From a bacterium (GTDB taxonomy: Bacteria; Myxococcota_A; Bradymonadia; UBA7976; UBA1532), in contig JAUHYW010000070.1 in NCBI GenBank assembly GCA_030426085.1, positions 1 through 58,986 on the forward strand: a stretch of 58,986 nt of DNA. Reading direction: 5' to 3'. Below are positions 41,594 through 51,756 of the stretch, one piece after another. The notes below the pieces were generated by a model. The model saw only the letters and a program-made list of their open reading frames with translations, had not been told where the DNA came from and did not search any database. Made by a program: the position numbers and the translations under genes. Numbering within the stretch: the stretch's first letter is position 1; every line of letters starts with the position of its first letter.

Positions 41594-43840
41594 TCACGGG
41601 CAGCCCGGCTGCATCTGGATCCAGGCCCCGACGAGGTTGGTGCCCCACGGATCGATCCGGTTGGTGGCGAGCTGCGGCATCTGGCCCTCGCCGCGCAGGT
41701 TCATCCGGGCGAACATCAGGCTGCGCGCGGGATCGCCGGGCGCGAGCAGCACCGCCCCGTCGATGCCCAGATCGCCCTGCTGCGGCTCGGCGTCGCACAG
41801 GCCCATCTCGGCGAAGGGCGTGCTCGCCCGCAGGTCGATGTCGGCGTTGGCCGGGCCGTCGGGCTGGTGGCACGAGGCGCAGTTGGCCTCCAGATAGGCC
41901 CGGGCCCGATCGCTGATCGGGGCGTCGGCGTCCTCGATGTCGGGGAACGCCGGCAGCCCCGCCGCCGGCCCCGGCGGCGTCACGTAGCCCGCCTCGGCCA
42001 GCGCATCGAGCTGTGCGGCGACCTGCCCGTCGTAGTCGAACATCCGGTTGAGCTGCGGCCCCGACAGCCCCAGCGCGTAGCCCTGGCTCTGGATGTGGCA
42101 CTGATCGCACTGCGCCCGGCTGGGATAGACCCACTCCAGCGGCCCCTCGGCGGTCTCCAGCGTCCGGCTCTCCGATCCGGCGAGCAGCCGGGCGTCGGTC
42201 TGCTCCTCGTTCCAGCGGAAGCTGTAGCCGTTCCACCGATCCTCGCCCTTGCGGATCATGCGGGTCTCGACCCGCCGCTCGGTCCCATCGGGCTGCGCCA
42301 TGAGGAAGGTCTTGATCAGCACCGTGCCCACCGGCACCTCGAACACCCCCTCGTCGCGCCAGATCATCTGCGTGCCCGCCGGCAGCGCCATCGAGCGCAG
42401 CTTGATCGCGCCATCGCTCCACAGGCGGGCGTTGACCCCGTAGGGCACCACCCCCGGCGCCAGGGTGTGGGTCGCGGTGTCGTCGAAGCAGCCGGTCTCG
42501 CTCAGCCACTCGGGCAGCGGCTCGACGTCCACCGGGGCCGCGGCGCGCTCGAGGCGGTTGATGCCGGCGTCGAAGGTCACCACGTACAGCTCGCCGTCGG
42601 CGTCCTCGCCGAAGCTCGTGATCTGGCGCCCGGAGTCGGCGAGCACCGTCACCTCGGGCGGGCCGCCGGGGGAGGGGCGCAGGGCCCAGATGCGGCCCGA
42701 GTTGTAGTCGCCGAACACATACGCCCCCCACAGCTCGGGCAGCGCCGCGCCCCGGTAGACGAAGCCGCCGGTGATCGACTTGCCCTCGTCGTGGCCGTAG
42801 GCGAAGACCGGCGGGGTGAAGGCGTCCCGATCGCAGCCGGGCACGTAGCACTCATCGCCCTCGACCGGGTTCCAGCCGTAGTTGTGCCCGCCCTCGACCC
42901 GGTTGACCTCCTCCAGCCGATCCTGCCCCACGTCGGCCGCCCACAGCTCGCCGGTCGAGCGGTCGAAGCTCATGCGCCACACATTGCGCAGGCCCCAGGC
43001 CCAGATCTCGGGCCGACCGGCGCCGGGATCGCCCGGCTGGCAGCGCTCGGCGGCGAAGGGGTTGTCCGGGGGGATGCCATACGGCAGACCGCAGGCGGCG
43101 TCGGCCCGGTCGACGTCGATGCGCAGGATGCTGCCGAGCAGGGACGAGGTGTCCTGCCCGTGCCCCAGCGGATCACCGGCCGCGCCGCCGTCGCCCAGGC
43201 TGATGTAGAGGTAGCCGTCGGGCCCGAAGTGCAGATCGCCGCCGTTGTGGTTGCCGAACGGCTGCTCGACCTCGAGCAGGATCTGCTCCGACTCGGGGCG
43301 GGCCCGCAGCGGATCCATCGGATCGCGCTGCACCTCGCTGATCACCGAGCGCCGGGGGTTCGCGGCCGAGTAGTAGATGAAGAAGCGCCCGTTCTGCGCA
43401 TAGTCCGGGTGGAACGCGAGCCCCAGCAGGCCCTCCTCGTTGTGATTGCGGCTGACCGGGCGCTGGTAGAACGTCTGCACGTCGCCCGGCGCCGCGGGGT
43501 CGAACCAGACGACGCGCCCCGACTGCTCGATGGCGAAGCGCAGATCGGGCTCGCCGGGGGCGACGCCGAACCACAGCGCCCGCTGGAGAGCCAGCCTGGG
43601 GAAGGCCGGCACCACCCGCATGTTGCCGATGGGCGGCGCCGGGGGCAGGCGACAGGTCCGGTTCTCGACCCGCGGCGCGAGCGGGCTGCCGTCGTCGACC
43701 CCGATCTCCATGCCCCCGTCGCTCCTCGGCCCGCCCCGATCGGCCTCCGGCTCGAGCGGCGGCGTGCCGTCCCCCGCGCACCCGACCATCAACGCCAGCA
43801 GCCCGACCAGCCCGACCCCTCGCCCCATCTCACCGCGCAT
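41594..43840 (-). CDS. PQQ-type sugar dehydrogenase lipoprotein with c-type heme motifs
   Basis: The protein has 748 residues. A lipobox 'LMVGC' is followed by a six-bladed glucose/sorbosone dehydrogenase domain ('NHNEEGLLGLAFHPDY', 'NHNGGDLHFGPDGYLYISLGDGG', 'GLRNVWRMSFD', 'NYGWN'). The C-terminal 330 residues contain two CxxCH heme sites ('CDQCH' and 'CASCH'). This fusion suggests that electrons from sugar or alcohol oxidation pass directly to heme within one surface protein. ATG 43840 is preferred for a G-run about 8 nt upstream; TTG 43846 and ATG 43828 are alternatives. The cofactor and substrate are not proven by sequence. Confidence 0.82.
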   Translation of the reverse strand: MRGEMGRGVGLVGLLALMVGCAGDGTPPLEPEADRGGPRSDGGMEIGVDDGSPLAPRVENRTCRLPPAPPIGNMRVVPAFPRLALQRALWFGVAPGEPDLRFAIEQSGRVVWFDPAAPGDVQTFYQRPVSRNHNEEGLLGLAFHPDYAQNGRFFIYYSAANPRRSVISEVQRDPMDPLRARPESEQILLEVEQPFGNHNGGDLHFGPDGYLYISLGDGGAAGDPLGHGQDTSSLLGSILRIDVDRADAACGLPYGIPPDNPFAAERCQPGDPGAGRPEIWAWGLRNVWRMSFDRSTGELWAADVGQDRLEEVNRVEGGHNYGWNPVEGDECYVPGCDRDAFTPPVFAYGHDEGKSITGGFVYRGAALPELWGAYVFGDYNSGRIWALRPSPGGPPEVTVLADSGRQITSFGEDADGELYVVTFDAGINRLERAAAPVDVEPLPEWLSETGCFDDTATHTLAPGVVPYGVNARLWSDGAIKLRSMALPAGTQMIWRDEGVFEVPVGTVLIKTFLMAQPDGTERRVETRMIRKGEDRWNGYSFRWNEEQTDARLLAGSESRTLETAEGPLEWVYPSRAQCDQCHIQSQGYALGLSGPQLNRMFDYDGQVAAQLDALAEAGYVTPPGPAAGLPAFPDIEDADAPISDRARAYLEANCASCHQPDGPANADIDLRASTPFAEMGLCDAEPQQGDLGIDGAVLLAPGDPARSLMFARMNLRGEGQMPQLATNRIDPWGTNLVGAWIQMQPGCP

Positions 43841-43870
43841 CACCAAGACCCCCGCGCCCGGCGCCCCTCG

Positions 43871-45412
<1,542 letters not shown>

Positions 45413-45543
45413 GATGCCTCCTCGGCGCGCGGGGTGGGCGCCTCGGAACACAGTAGCCCGCGGCCCGGCCCGGGTCCACCGACTCGGACCATGCAGTCGG
45501 GTCGGCGTCCGAGAAAAATCGCCGGTCGCCGGACACTTGGGGG

Positions 45544-45586
45544 TCCTCGTCCCCTAGTCGTCATCGACGATTTCATCAGGGATGAA
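45544..45586 (+). promoter_or_regulatory. Second copy of the 16-mer with inverted repeats
   Basis: TCCTCGTCCCCTAGTC at 45544-45559 is identical to 20563-20578. It is followed by TCGTC-ATC-GACGA and by TTCATC-AGG-GATGAA, two short palindromes. They sit about 40-80 bp upstream of the predicted start of the small RNA, where an activator or repressor would bind. Whether the 16-mer and palindromes form one element is inference. Confidence 0.35.
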
Positions 45587-45588
45587 TT

Positions 45589-45617
45589 TTTCGTTTGCAA
45601 TCCGACCCGCCTATGGT
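45589..45617 (+). promoter_or_regulatory. Candidate promoter of the small RNA
   Basis: An AT-rich island in very GC-rich DNA includes TATGGT (45612-45617) as a possible -10, with TTTCGT 17 bases upstream as a weak -35. TTGCAA (45595-45600) with TAATTT is an alternative. Transcription would begin at about 45622-45626. Confidence 0.35.
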
Positions 45618-45623
45618 AATTTC

Positions 45624-45914
45624 TTCTCGTCTCGCAGGGGGTTTTGCCCGGCTCCCTGGAGATGCGATTCGGAGGCGCTTCGGCGCCATCGAGTCGCTCG
45701 AGGGGTGCGATGTCCTTCGGATGTCCACCCCTCACTTGGGCCGGTCTTCCTGGCCGGTCCGCCTGAGACGAGATTTGCCCGGTCTCTCTCAGGCGCTCCA
45801 AAGAGGTATTGCCCGGCCTCTTGGAGCAGGGACCGAGTCACTGCCTGAACTCGGTTCCAGAGCCCCCTGGGGGCGGCCATCGGTCGCCATAAAGCCCGGG
45901 GGGTTTCTTTTTTT
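45624..45914 (+). ncRNA. Structured small RNA with three hairpins sharing a UUGCCCGG loop
   Basis: No protein frame fits this gene-free stretch, but it folds into a row of strong hairpins. Hairpin A pairs 45635-45641 with 45652-45658 (7 bp, loop UUUUGCCCGG). Hairpin B pairs 45761-45768 and 45770-45773 with 45783-45794 (12 bp, one bulge, loop UUUGCCCGG). Hairpin C pairs 45795-45806 with 45817-45827 (11 bp, one bulge, loop UAUUGCCCGG). The stems differ but the loops are nearly identical, a sign of selection on the loop. Other stems: 45664-45671/45690-45697 capped by GGCGC-UUCG-GCGCC, 45700-45707/45726-45733, and 45829-45838/45849-45858 (10 bp). A U-run terminator follows. It matches no RNA family I know (not tmRNA, RNase P, SRP or 6S). 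Repeated loops suggest a protein-titrating or mRNA-pairing RNA. Exact ends are estimates. Confidence 0.65.
45891..45914 (+). terminator. Intrinsic terminator of the small RNA
   Basis: AAA-G-CCC, loop GGG, GGGTTT (six pairs with one bulged G) is followed by C and seven T. T-runs of this length are very rare in this window, which makes termination here likely. Confidence 0.65.
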
Positions 45915-46036
45915 CGAAGCCGGGCCCCCGACTTGAGCGCTTTCCCACAAACTCCGGCGCTTCGCCCAGCACCGTCGCGAGCGCCGATCCCGGTGTCTGT
46001 CGGCGCTCGGCCCGGCACTGTGCTCGACCGTATTGT

Positions 46037-47185
46037 GTGGGCAAGCTCTTGAGCGCCGGCCTGCCCTGGGGCCACACCCCCCGCCAACGCCTGCTGGCCG
46101 GCGCGCTGATCCCCGGCGTCGGCGAAGCCCGCGCCGTCAGCGCCGACATGGCCCGACTCGCCGGCGACCCCGCCGCAGACCCCCACGAACCCCCGCCCGC
46201 GCTGACCCCCGCCGCCCGGGAGAAGTGGCGCGCGGCGGGCCGCGACCCCCGCTTCGCCGCCCGGGTCGCCGCCGAGCGGGCCGCGCTGGAGCGCCTCGGC
46301 GCGTGGTACCTCACCCCGATCGACCCCCGCTGGCGGGCCCCGTGGCCCACCGGCATCCTGCGCGGACGAGGCCGGCTGCCCGAGCGGGGCGTCGCGATCG
46401 TCGGCGCCCGCCGGGCCGACCGCTACGGCCTCGACGTCGCCCGCCGGGTGGCCCGGGCCGCCGTCCTCCGCCGACGGCCGGTCGTCTCGGGCGGCGCGTT
46501 CGGCGTCGACCACGCGGCGCACCGGGCGACGCTCGACGCCGGGGGCCGCACCGTCGTCGTCCTCGGCTCGGGCCTGAGCCACCCGGCCCCCGCCCGCCAC
46601 CAGAAGCTGTTCACCGAGGCCCTCGAACGGGGCGCCGTCGTCTCGCCCTTCCCCTGCGACCAGCGGGCCGCCCCGTGGACCTTCCCCCGGCGCAACCCGT
46701 GGATCGCCGCGCTGGCCGAGGCGGTGGTCGTGGTGCAGGCCGGGGCCCGCAGCGGCGCGCTGCACACCGCCCGGGCGGCCCTCGAACGCGACATCCCGGT
46801 CTACGCCGCCCCGGGCCCGATGGACGCCCCGCTGCACGCCGGCTGCCACGCGCTGATCGCCGAGGGCGCCCGGGTCCTGACCGCGCCCGACGCCTGGACC
46901 GAGTCCCTCGGGGGCGACGCGCTCGGAGACGACGCCACCCCGGCCGGACACCCGCCCACCGACCGCCGCGATCCGCTGCCCGACGGGCGCCCGCCGCCCG
47001 ACATGCCGCCCGACCAGCGGGCCCTGTGGCTGGTCGCCGGCGTCGAGCCCCGCCCCATCGCCGAGCTGGCCGAAGACGCCGGGCTGGCCATCGACCGGGC
47101 GCTGCAATCGGCGACGCTGCTCGAGCTCGACGGCTGGCTGCGATCCGCGTCCGGCGGCCGCTACGCCCGGGGCCGCCCCGGCTGA
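46037..47185 (+). CDS. dprA: DNA-processing protein DprA
   Basis: The protein has 382 residues. An N-terminal helical region is followed by the Rossmann-like DprA core ('[21 protein letters not shown]', '[31 protein letters not shown]', '[11 protein letters not shown]', 'VYAAPGPM') and a C-terminal winged helix ('[30 protein letters not shown]'). DprA loads RecA on incoming single-stranded DNA during natural transformation. The start at GTG 46037 gives a full N-terminus; no good ribosome binding site is seen and overlapping GTG/TTG codons are alternatives. It lies 120 bp downstream of the small-RNA terminator. The 'FP.RN' segment of the core appears as '[11 protein letters not shown]', slightly diverged. 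Confidence 0.92.
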   Translation: MGKLLSAGLPWGHTPRQRLLAGALIPGVGEARAVSADMARLAGDPAADPHEPPPALTPAAREKWRAAGRDPRFAARVAAERAALERLGAWYLTPIDPRWRAPWPTGILRGRGRLPERGVAIVGARRADRYGLDVARRVARAAVLRRRPVVSGGAFGVDHAAHRATLDAGGRTVVVLGSGLSHPAPARHQKLFTEALERGAVVSPFPCDQRAAPWTFPRRNPWIAALAEAVVVVQAGARSGALHTARAALERDIPVYAAPGPMDAPLHAGCHALIAEGARVLTAPDAWTESLGGDALGDDATPAGHPPTDRRDPLPDGRPPPDMPPDQRALWLVAGVEPRPIAELAEDAGLAIDRALQSATLLELDGWLRSASGGRYARGRPG

Positions 47186-47277
47186 CAGGCGGGCGGCCCG
47201 GGCACCGCCCGCCTTCCATCCGGCCGGCCCATCGGTCATCATCCCCGCCCGTTGCCCGCCGACCCCGAGGAGCCCCG

Positions 47278-48627
47278 ATGAGCGCTGAGACCTCCACCCC
47301 CGTCACCGTCGTCGGCGGCGGCCTCGCCGGCTGCGAGGTCGCGCTGCAGCTCGCCCGGCGGGGGGTGCCGGTGCGCCTGCTCGAGATGAAGCCGCTCAAG
47401 CGCACCCCGGCCCAGACCAGCGACAAGCTCGCCGAGCTGGTGTGCTCCAACAGCTTCCGCGCCGCCGACGTGGGCAACGCCATCGGCCTGCTCAAGTGGG
47501 AGATGCGCCACGTCGGCAGCGCCATCATGACCGCCGCCGACGCCCACGCGGTGCCCGCCGGCGGCGCGCTGGCCGTCGACCGGGAGCGGTTCGCCGACGC
47601 GGTCACCGCCGCCATCGAAGCCGAGCCGCGCATCGAGCGGATCGCCGAGATCGTCGACGAGATCCCGCCCGGCCTCTCGGTCATCGCCACCGGCCCGCTC
47701 ACCGACAGCGCGCTGGCCCAGGCGATCGCCGCCCGCGCCGATCGCGAGAGCCTCGCCTTCTACGACGCCATCGCCCCGATCATCGACGCCGACAGCATCG
47801 ACTGGGACGTCGTGTGGCGCCAGAGCCGCTACGACAAGGGCGACGGGGCCGACTACGCCAACGCGCCGCTCGACGCCGAGCAGTACGCCGCGTTCGTGCA
47901 GGCGGTGATCGAAGGGGACAAGGTCCGGGCCCACAGCTTCGAAGACGCGAAGTTCTTCGAAGGCTGCCTGCCCATCGAGGTCATGGCCGGGCGCGGCCCG
48001 CAGACGCTCTCGTTCGGCCCGCTCAAGCCGGTCGGCCTCACCGACCCCCGCACCGGCGAGCAGCCCCACGCCGTCGTGCAGCTCCGCATGGAGAACCGCG
48101 AGGCCACCGCCTGGAACATGGTCGGCTTCCAGACCCGGCTGCGCTACCCCGAGCAGAAGCGCATCTTCCGCAGCATCCCCGGGCTCGAGAAAGCCGAGTT
48201 CCTGCGCTTCGGCAGCGTGCACCGCAACACCTACCTGCACAGCCCCAGCCTGCTGAGCGACGCCCTGCACTTCCACGACGACCCCGACCTGTACTTCGCC
48301 GGCCAGATCACCGGCGTCGAGGGCTACGTCGAGTCCACCGCCTGCGGCCTGCTCATCGCGTGGCACATCCTCGCCCGCCTGCGCGGCGCCGCGCCCCCCC
48401 AGCCGCCGCCGACCACCGCGTTCGGCGCGCTGCGGCGCCACCTGCGGGGCGAAGGCATCCTCAGCGACTACAGCCCCAGCAACCTCAACTGGTCGCTCTT
48501 CGCGCCCATCGACCGCCGCCGCCGGGAGAAGAAACGCGCCAAGCGGGCCCGCATGGCCGCCCGGGCCCAGGCCGACCTGACCGCGTGGTGGGCCGATCAG
48601 CGCCCGCGGCTCGAGGCGCGCCCGTGA
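47278..48627 (+). CDS. trmFO: Methylenetetrahydrofolate-tRNA-(uracil-54-C5)-methyltransferase
   Basis: The protein has 449 residues, standard for TrmFO. The FAD-binding '[29 protein letters not shown]' is followed by '[12 protein letters not shown]' with the catalytic-region Cys, '[14 protein letters not shown]' with the second Cys, '[18 protein letters not shown]', and '[18 protein letters not shown]'. It makes ribothymidine at position 54 of tRNA using methylene-THF. ATG 47278 follows GAGGAG. The downstream esterase gene overlaps by 4 bases (GTGA), an unusual partner that is likely just positional. Confidence 0.97.
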   Translation: MSAETSTPVTVVGGGLAGCEVALQLARRGVPVRLLEMKPLKRTPAQTSDKLAELVCSNSFRAADVGNAIGLLKWEMRHVGSAIMTAADAHAVPAGGALAVDRERFADAVTAAIEAEPRIERIAEIVDEIPPGLSVIATGPLTDSALAQAIAARADRESLAFYDAIAPIIDADSIDWDVVWRQSRYDKGDGADYANAPLDAEQYAAFVQAVIEGDKVRAHSFEDAKFFEGCLPIEVMAGRGPQTLSFGPLKPVGLTDPRTGEQPHAVVQLRMENREATAWNMVGFQTRLRYPEQKRIFRSIPGLEKAEFLRFGSVHRNTYLHSPSLLSDALHFHDDPDLYFAGQITGVEGYVESTACGLLIAWHILARLRGAAPPQPPPTTAFGALRRHLRGEGILSDYSPSNLNWSLFAPIDRRRREKKRAKRARMAARAQADLTAWWADQRPRLEARP

Positions 48628-50039
48628 AGACCCGCGCCCTGCTCGCCGGCCTCGCCCTGGCGCTGGCCGCCTGTGACGACGAGCCGGCCGACGCCACCCC
48701 CGACAGCGCGCCGGACATGGCGCTGCTCGACATGGCATCACCCGACGCCGACCCCGACGCCGCGCCCGACGCCGACCCCGCGCGGCCCGACGCGACCCTG
48801 GCGGACGCCGCCCCCGACGGCGCCCCGCCGCCCGACCCGGCCTTCACCTTTCTCGACAGCGCCCCCGCCGACTGCCCGCTCTCGGCCGCCGACTGCGCCG
48901 AGTCGTGGCCCGCCGCCGGCGACGTGACCCGGCTCACCTCGATCGAGCGCTTCGGCGACGTCGAGCACGACCGCGCCGCCTGGCTCTACCGCCCGCCCGC
49001 GGCCGACGGCCCCCTGCCGCTCCTGATCTTCCTGCACGGGGGCAACGGCAACGGCGCCGCCATGTTCGCCCGCCGGTTCGACGAGCTGGCCCGGGGCGAA
49101 GACATCGACTGGCGCCGGGGCACCGACGACTGCGTCCTGAGCGACCCCCGGGGCTTCGCCGACGCCGACGGCCGGCGCTGCATCCCGCCCGCGCAGACCT
49201 ACCGCGCCACCGAAGCCTTCGCCGTGCTCCTGCCCGACGGCATCCCCAGCGTGAGCACCGCCATCCCCGGCGCCCGCCACTGGGAGGACGGCCGCAGCCC
49301 GTCCCCCGGGCAGCGCGTCGACGCCCAGACCCGGGACGACGTCGGCTACATCGCGCACCTCGTCGACGTCATGCTCGACCGGGGCGACGTCGACCCCGCG
49401 CGGATCTACCTCGCCGGGTGGTCCAACGGCGGCATGATGACCCAGCGGATCGTCTGCGAGATGAGCCTGCCCGGCCGGGCACCCCTGCGGCGCCTCGCCG
49501 CCGTCGCCGTGGGCGTCGCCGCGCTGCCGGCCAACCTCTACGACGGCGCCGCCGGCCGCCCGCGTTGCCCCCGCGACGGCTATGACCCCCCGGCGATGTA
49601 CTTCCAGGTGGGCCGGGGCATCGACACCCCCGACTGCGAACCCTACCCCTGCGCCATGCCCGTGGCCGACGGCGACGGCCGCATGCCCTACGGCGAGGCC
49701 GGCGAGCGCCACCGCAACTACTCCCCCGACGGCGGCGAGATCCAGTCGTTCCCCGACACCCGGGCCCTCTTCCGGGGCGCGCTCGACGCGGCCTACGGCG
49801 CCGACGGCGAGCCCCGGAACGACGCCATCGGGCAGTTCACCACCCGCGAGGTCACCACCTTCGACGGCGGCCGGGTCGAGCTGCGCACCCTCGTCACCGA
49901 CGGCGGGGCCCACGAGCTGGGCGGATCACGGGGCGAGTTCGCCAACGAAGGCCGCCAGTGGCAGTTCCTCTCCCGGTTCCGCCGGGTCGACGGCCGGGTC
50001 GAACCGCGGGCCATGGGCAGCGTCGACGGCGTCTACTGA
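48624..50039 (+). CDS. PHB-depolymerase/feruloyl-esterase-like lipoprotein
   Basis: The protein has 471 residues. The lipobox is at 'LALAAC', followed by an Asp/Ala/Pro-rich linker and an alpha/beta-hydrolase domain. '[13 protein letters not shown]' forms the oxyanion region, the nucleophile Ser is in 'AGWSNGGMM', and 'GGAHEL' near the end supplies the His. These fit the LpqC/poly-3-hydroxybutyrate depolymerase-like esterases. Many Cys in the middle ('RCPRDGYD', 'DCEPYPC') suggest disulfides, as expected for an exported protein. GTG 48624 lies inside the trmFO stop. The substrate is not clear. Confidence 0.82.
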   Translation: MKTRALLAGLALALAACDDEPADATPDSAPDMALLDMASPDADPDAAPDADPARPDATLADAAPDGAPPPDPAFTFLDSAPADCPLSAADCAESWPAAGDVTRLTSIERFGDVEHDRAAWLYRPPAADGPLPLLIFLHGGNGNGAAMFARRFDELARGEDIDWRRGTDDCVLSDPRGFADADGRRCIPPAQTYRATEAFAVLLPDGIPSVSTAIPGARHWEDGRSPSPGQRVDAQTRDDVGYIAHLVDVMLDRGDVDPARIYLAGWSNGGMMTQRIVCEMSLPGRAPLRRLAAVAVGVAALPANLYDGAAGRPRCPRDGYDPPAMYFQVGRGIDTPDCEPYPCAMPVADGDGRMPYGEAGERHRNYSPDGGEIQSFPDTRALFRGALDAAYGADGEPRNDAIGQFTTREVTTFDGGRVELRTLVTDGGAHELGGSRGEFANEGRQWQFLSRFRRVDGRVEPRAMGSVDGVY

Positions 50040-50064
50040 CCGCCGCCCCCGAGAACTGGCCCGC

Positions 50065-50083
50065 TGTAGGCACACCGCCTACA
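50065..50083. promoter_or_regulatory. Inverted repeat over the -10 of the recombinase gene
   Basis: TGTAGGC, five bases, GCCTACA (50065-50071 and 50077-50083) is a perfect 7-bp inverted repeat. TACACT at 50080-50085 overlaps it and would place the transcript start at or near the ATG at 50092, giving a leaderless mRNA. An operator controlling the recombinase is a reasonable inference. Confidence 0.4.
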
Positions 50084-50091
50084 CTGACGCC

Positions 50092-51024
50092 ATGCCCGAC
50101 ACACCCCCCCCGCCGACCGCCGCCCCGAGGCACCCCGACCTCGAAGACTTCCACCGCTACCTGCGCTTCGAGAAGCGGGCCAGCCCGCGCACCGTCGACG
50201 GCTACCTGCGCGACCTCGGCTTCTTCGTGGCCCACGCCCGGGGCGACGGCGACTTCGACCCCGCCGCGATCACCCACCGCGACGTGCGGCGCTACGTCGC
50301 CGGCCTGCACAAAGACGGCCTCGCCCCCAGCACCATCGCCCGCAAGCTCGCCGCCGTGCGGGCCTTCTTCCGCTACCTCGTGCGAATCGAGCGCCTGCCC
50401 GCCGACCCCACCGCCCGGGTGCGGACCCCCAAGCAGCCCCAGCGCACCCCGCGGTTCCTCTCGGCCGACGACGCCGCCCGGCTCATGGAGGCCCCCCAGG
50501 GCGACGGCCCCGCCGCCACCCGCGACCGGGCGATCCTCGAGCTGGCCTACGGCGGCGGACTGCGGGTCAGCGAGGTCGTCGGCCTCGACCTGAGCGACCT
50601 CGACCTGGGGCAGGGGACCGCCCGCGTCGTCGGCAAGGGCAGCAAGACCCGCATCGTACCCATCGGGCGCCACGCCATCGCCGCACTGCAAAGCTGGCTC
50701 GCCAAGCGCCCCGAGATGAACGGCAAAGGCAGCGGCCACCCCACCGCCGTCTTCCGCAACAAGAACGGCGGCCGGCTCAGCGCCCGGGCCGTGCAGCGCC
50801 TCGTCGAGCGCTGCCGCCCCGCCTGCGCCGAAGCCGGGGCCACCCCCCACTGGCTGCGCCACGCCTGCGCGACCCACATGCTCGGCAGCGGAGCCGACCT
50901 GCGCAGCATCCAGGAGCTGCTCGGCCACAGCTCGCTGTCGACCACCCAGCGCTACACCCACGTCGACCTGCACGCGCTGATGCAGGTCTACGACCGGGCC
51001 CACCCCCGGGCCAAGGCCGAGTAG
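50092..51024 (+). CDS. Tyrosine recombinase, XerC/XerD-like
   Basis: The protein has 310 residues. An N-terminal SAM-like core-binding domain ('DLEDFHRYLRFEKRASPRTVDGYLRDLGFFVAHA') precedes the catalytic domain. All catalytic residues are visible: Arg in 'GLRVSEVVGL', Lys in 'GKGSKTR', His-x-x-Arg in 'HWLRHACATHML', His in 'LLGHSSLSTTQRYTHV', and Tyr in the same block. Length and shape match chromosomal XerC/D proteins, which resolve dimers at dif, but an integrase role is possible. No att repeats or phage genes lie beside it. The ATG is 9 bp after an inverted repeat. It converges on the small barrel gene. Confidence 0.88.
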   Translation: MPDTPPPPTAAPRHPDLEDFHRYLRFEKRASPRTVDGYLRDLGFFVAHARGDGDFDPAAITHRDVRRYVAGLHKDGLAPSTIARKLAAVRAFFRYLVRIERLPADPTARVRTPKQPQRTPRFLSADDAARLMEAPQGDGPAATRDRAILELAYGGGLRVSEVVGLDLSDLDLGQGTARVVGKGSKTRIVPIGRHAIAALQSWLAKRPEMNGKGSGHPTAVFRNKNGGRLSARAVQRLVERCRPACAEAGATPHWLRHACATHMLGSGADLRSIQELLGHSSLSTTQRYTHVDLHALMQVYDRAHPRAKAE

Positions 51025-51046
51025 CCCCGCGCCCTCAGCCCGCGTC

Positions 51047-51613
51047 TCAGTCCGCCCCGAACAGCAGATCGAAGCCGAAGCTCAGCTCGATGTGATTGGA
51101 GAAGTCCTGATCGGGCTCGAAGCTGTCGGCGAAGATGTGGCGCAGCCCGCCGCGCACCGCCACCCGCTCGTTCAGCGTGCCCCGCAGCTCGAACCCGTAG
51201 TGGAACTGCCCGTCCAGATCACTCTCATCGCCGAAGACGTGATACGCCCCGCCGCCCACGACCAGCAGCGGCATCACCGGCCCCTCGCGCAGGTTGATCA
51301 GCAGATCCCCGTCGTACAGCAGCGCCGTCGCCACCGCGTCCCCCGCGCTCAGCGGCAGATAGGTCACCGCCGCCTCGACCCCCAGCCAGCCGTTGAGCTG
51401 CTGCCCCAGCCGGACCCGCACGAAGCCGTCGGCCTCCGGCGAGACCGCCGCGCCCGTCGCGTCGGTCAGCCCCGCCTCCCAGTCCGTCACCACCAGGTGC
51501 CCCCCGGCGGCCAGCCCCAGGTGGGTCGACGGCGGCACCGGCGCCCCGAGCGCCCCGCCCCACCCGAACAGCGTCGACCCGACCAGCGCCGCCGCGCACA
51601 ACAGAGACCTCAC
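51047..51613 (-). CDS. Small exported beta-barrel-like protein
   Basis: The protein has 188 residues with a signal peptide ('LLCAAALVGSTLFGWGGALGAP'). The rest alternates as strands with Gly and aromatic residues ('HLGLAAGGHLVVTDWEAGL', 'FHYGFELRGTLNERVAVRGGLRHIF') and ends 'IELSFGFDLLF', a typical outer-membrane barrel C-terminus with a terminal aromatic close by. It resembles the 8-stranded OmpA/OmpW-like group. Start GTG 51613 is chosen for GGAGG 6 nt upstream; a longer form starting at 51724 would bury the signal peptide. It diverges from the symporter gene. Confidence 0.7.
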   Translation of the reverse strand: MRSLLCAAALVGSTLFGWGGALGAPVPPSTHLGLAAGGHLVVTDWEAGLTDATGAAVSPEADGFVRVRLGQQLNGWLGVEAAVTYLPLSAGDAVATALLYDGDLLINLREGPVMPLLVVGGGAYHVFGDESDLDGQFHYGFELRGTLNERVAVRGGLRHIFADSFEPDQDFSNHIELSFGFDLLFGAD

Positions 51614-51756
51614 GCCGAACCTCCCGTCATCATCCGTCGAACGATACCCCATGACGCCCCGCGGTCGCTGTCGCTCCGCGCGCCCGCCGATCCCACCCTT
51701 GCCCGCGGCCCCCGCGCGGGGCACGATCCGCCGCGCAGGGGAGGAGGGATACGCCG

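Noticed and set aside
45624-45914. tmRNA, RNase P RNA, SRP RNA or 6S RNA.
   Set aside because: None of their conserved sequences (tRNA-like ends, RNase P core, GGAA tetraloop of SRP, central bubble of 6S) can be found; the repeated loops are unlike all four.
46033-47277. Long open frames that overlap dprA in other frames and strands.
   Set aside because: High GC suppresses stop codons in all frames. The dprA frame is the one with recognisable domains; the rest have Arg/Pro/Ala-rich shadow composition.
50092-51024. A prophage or integrative element around the tyrosine recombinase.
   Set aside because: Neighbouring genes are ordinary chromosomal genes, no tRNA or direct repeats were found, and the protein has Xer length and motifs.
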